Shown: one piece after another, positions 15,221-15,496 of the stretch | Layout: each line of letters starts with the position of its first letter | How positions within the stretch are numbered: the first letter of the stretch is position 1 | NCBI GenBank assembly: GCA_005800405.1 | Contig: SYFN01000274.1 | Location: 1 to 15,496, forward strand | Origin: Burkholderiales bacterium | Lineage (GTDB): Bacteria > Pseudomonadota > Gammaproteobacteria > Burkholderiales > Burkholderiaceae_D | Direction of reading: 5' to 3' | DNA: 15,496 bases | The notes under the pieces: model-generated | Told to the model about the DNA's origin: nothing | Seen by the model: only the letters and a program-made list of their open reading frames with translations | Database searches by the model: none | Position numbers and translations under genes: made by a program

Positions 15221-15496
15221 ATGGGTTCTATCTTCAAACAAGCTGGCTGGATCGCACTCGCGCTTCTGGGTGCATTCGCGCTCGGTACCGTCGCGCTTGC
15301 CCGCGGTGAGACCATTAACGCGCTGTGGATTGTGGTTGCAGCAGTGGCGGTTTATCTGATTGGCTACCGTTTTTACGCGCGCTTCATTGCAACGCATGTA
15401 ATGCAGCTTGATGCCAACCGGGCAACACCAGCAGTACGTCTTAATGATGGTCTCGATTATGTGCCCACCAACAAGCACGTGCTGTTCGGCCACCAC
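15221..15496 (+). CDS. cstA: Carbon starvation protein CstA, N-terminal part (partial)
   Basis: The first 92 codons of a CstA-family membrane transporter, cut by the window end. In E. coli the relatives CstA and BtsT take up pyruvate, and CstA is also linked to peptide use during carbon starvation. Two hydrophobic segments are visible (about residues 8-27 and 36-52). They are followed by the family signature YRFYARFIATHVMQLDANRA, TPAVRLNDGLDYVPTNK and HVLFGHH. The ATG is preceded by GGAGATTCTC, a good ribosome site at 7 bases. A TATAAT lies at 15168-15173. It is divergent from the hydratase, and the upstream region holds two MITE-like repeats. Confidence 0.95.
   Translation, partial: MGSIFKQAGWIALALLGAFALGTVALARGETINALWIVVAAVAVYLIGYRFYARFIATHVMQLDANRATPAVRLNDGLDYVPTNKHVLFGHH

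Overview
The window looks like chromosomal DNA of a betaproteobacterium. The evidence is moderate-to-high GC, a trpE-trpG-trpD-trpC cluster, and the order hemA-prfA-prmC-grxD-ubiX that is common in Burkholderiales and Nitrosomonadales. An Oxalobacteraceae-like host is possible but cannot be fixed from the sequence. Most of the content is housekeeping. I see no CRISPR array, tRNA, rRNA, prophage or complete insertion sequence.

Layout. (1) 1-2685, plus strand: the 3' end of trpE, then trpG, trpD and trpC, the chorismate-to-indole-glycerol-phosphate part of tryptophan synthesis, closely spaced as an operon. (2) 2732-4164, minus strand, convergent with trpC: a small secreted four-cysteine protein followed 11 to 20 bp later by a stand-alone FAD oxidoreductase resembling the C-terminal half of MnmC. 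Divergent from them at 4239-4622 is a small exported protein of the surface-adhesin E type. (3) 4623-5208: about 590 bp without a convincing gene, holding small inverted repeats and a possible gene remnant. (4) 5209-9764, plus strand: an OmpR-type regulator whose receiver lacks the phospho-acceptor Asp and the conserved Lys, then hemA, prfA, dsbB and prmC. (5) 9829-12162: a full-length but broken tex gene with an early in-frame stop, two compensating frameshifts and a late in-frame stop. (6) 12244-13140: grxD and ubiX, with a -10 element of their own. (7) 13252-14714, minus strand: a secreted four-cysteine protein of unknown function and a 2-keto-4-pentenoate hydratase-like enzyme that begins with TTG. 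(8) 14715-15220: an intergenic stretch with two diverged copies of a roughly 130-bp element with terminal inverted repeats (MITE-like), then the start of cstA, cut by the window end.

How the parts relate. trpEGDC is one pathway. hemA (start of tetrapyrrole synthesis), prfA and prmC (release factor and its methylase) form a classic neighbourhood, with dsbB inserted and prmC overlapping it by 4 bp. grxD (Fe-S trafficking) and ubiX (prenylated flavin for ubiquinone synthesis) normally follow prmC; here they are separated from it by the decayed tex. No obviously new multi-gene system is visible. The items most worth a second look are the tex ruin, the unphosphorylatable regulator next to hemA, and the repeat pair in front of cstA.
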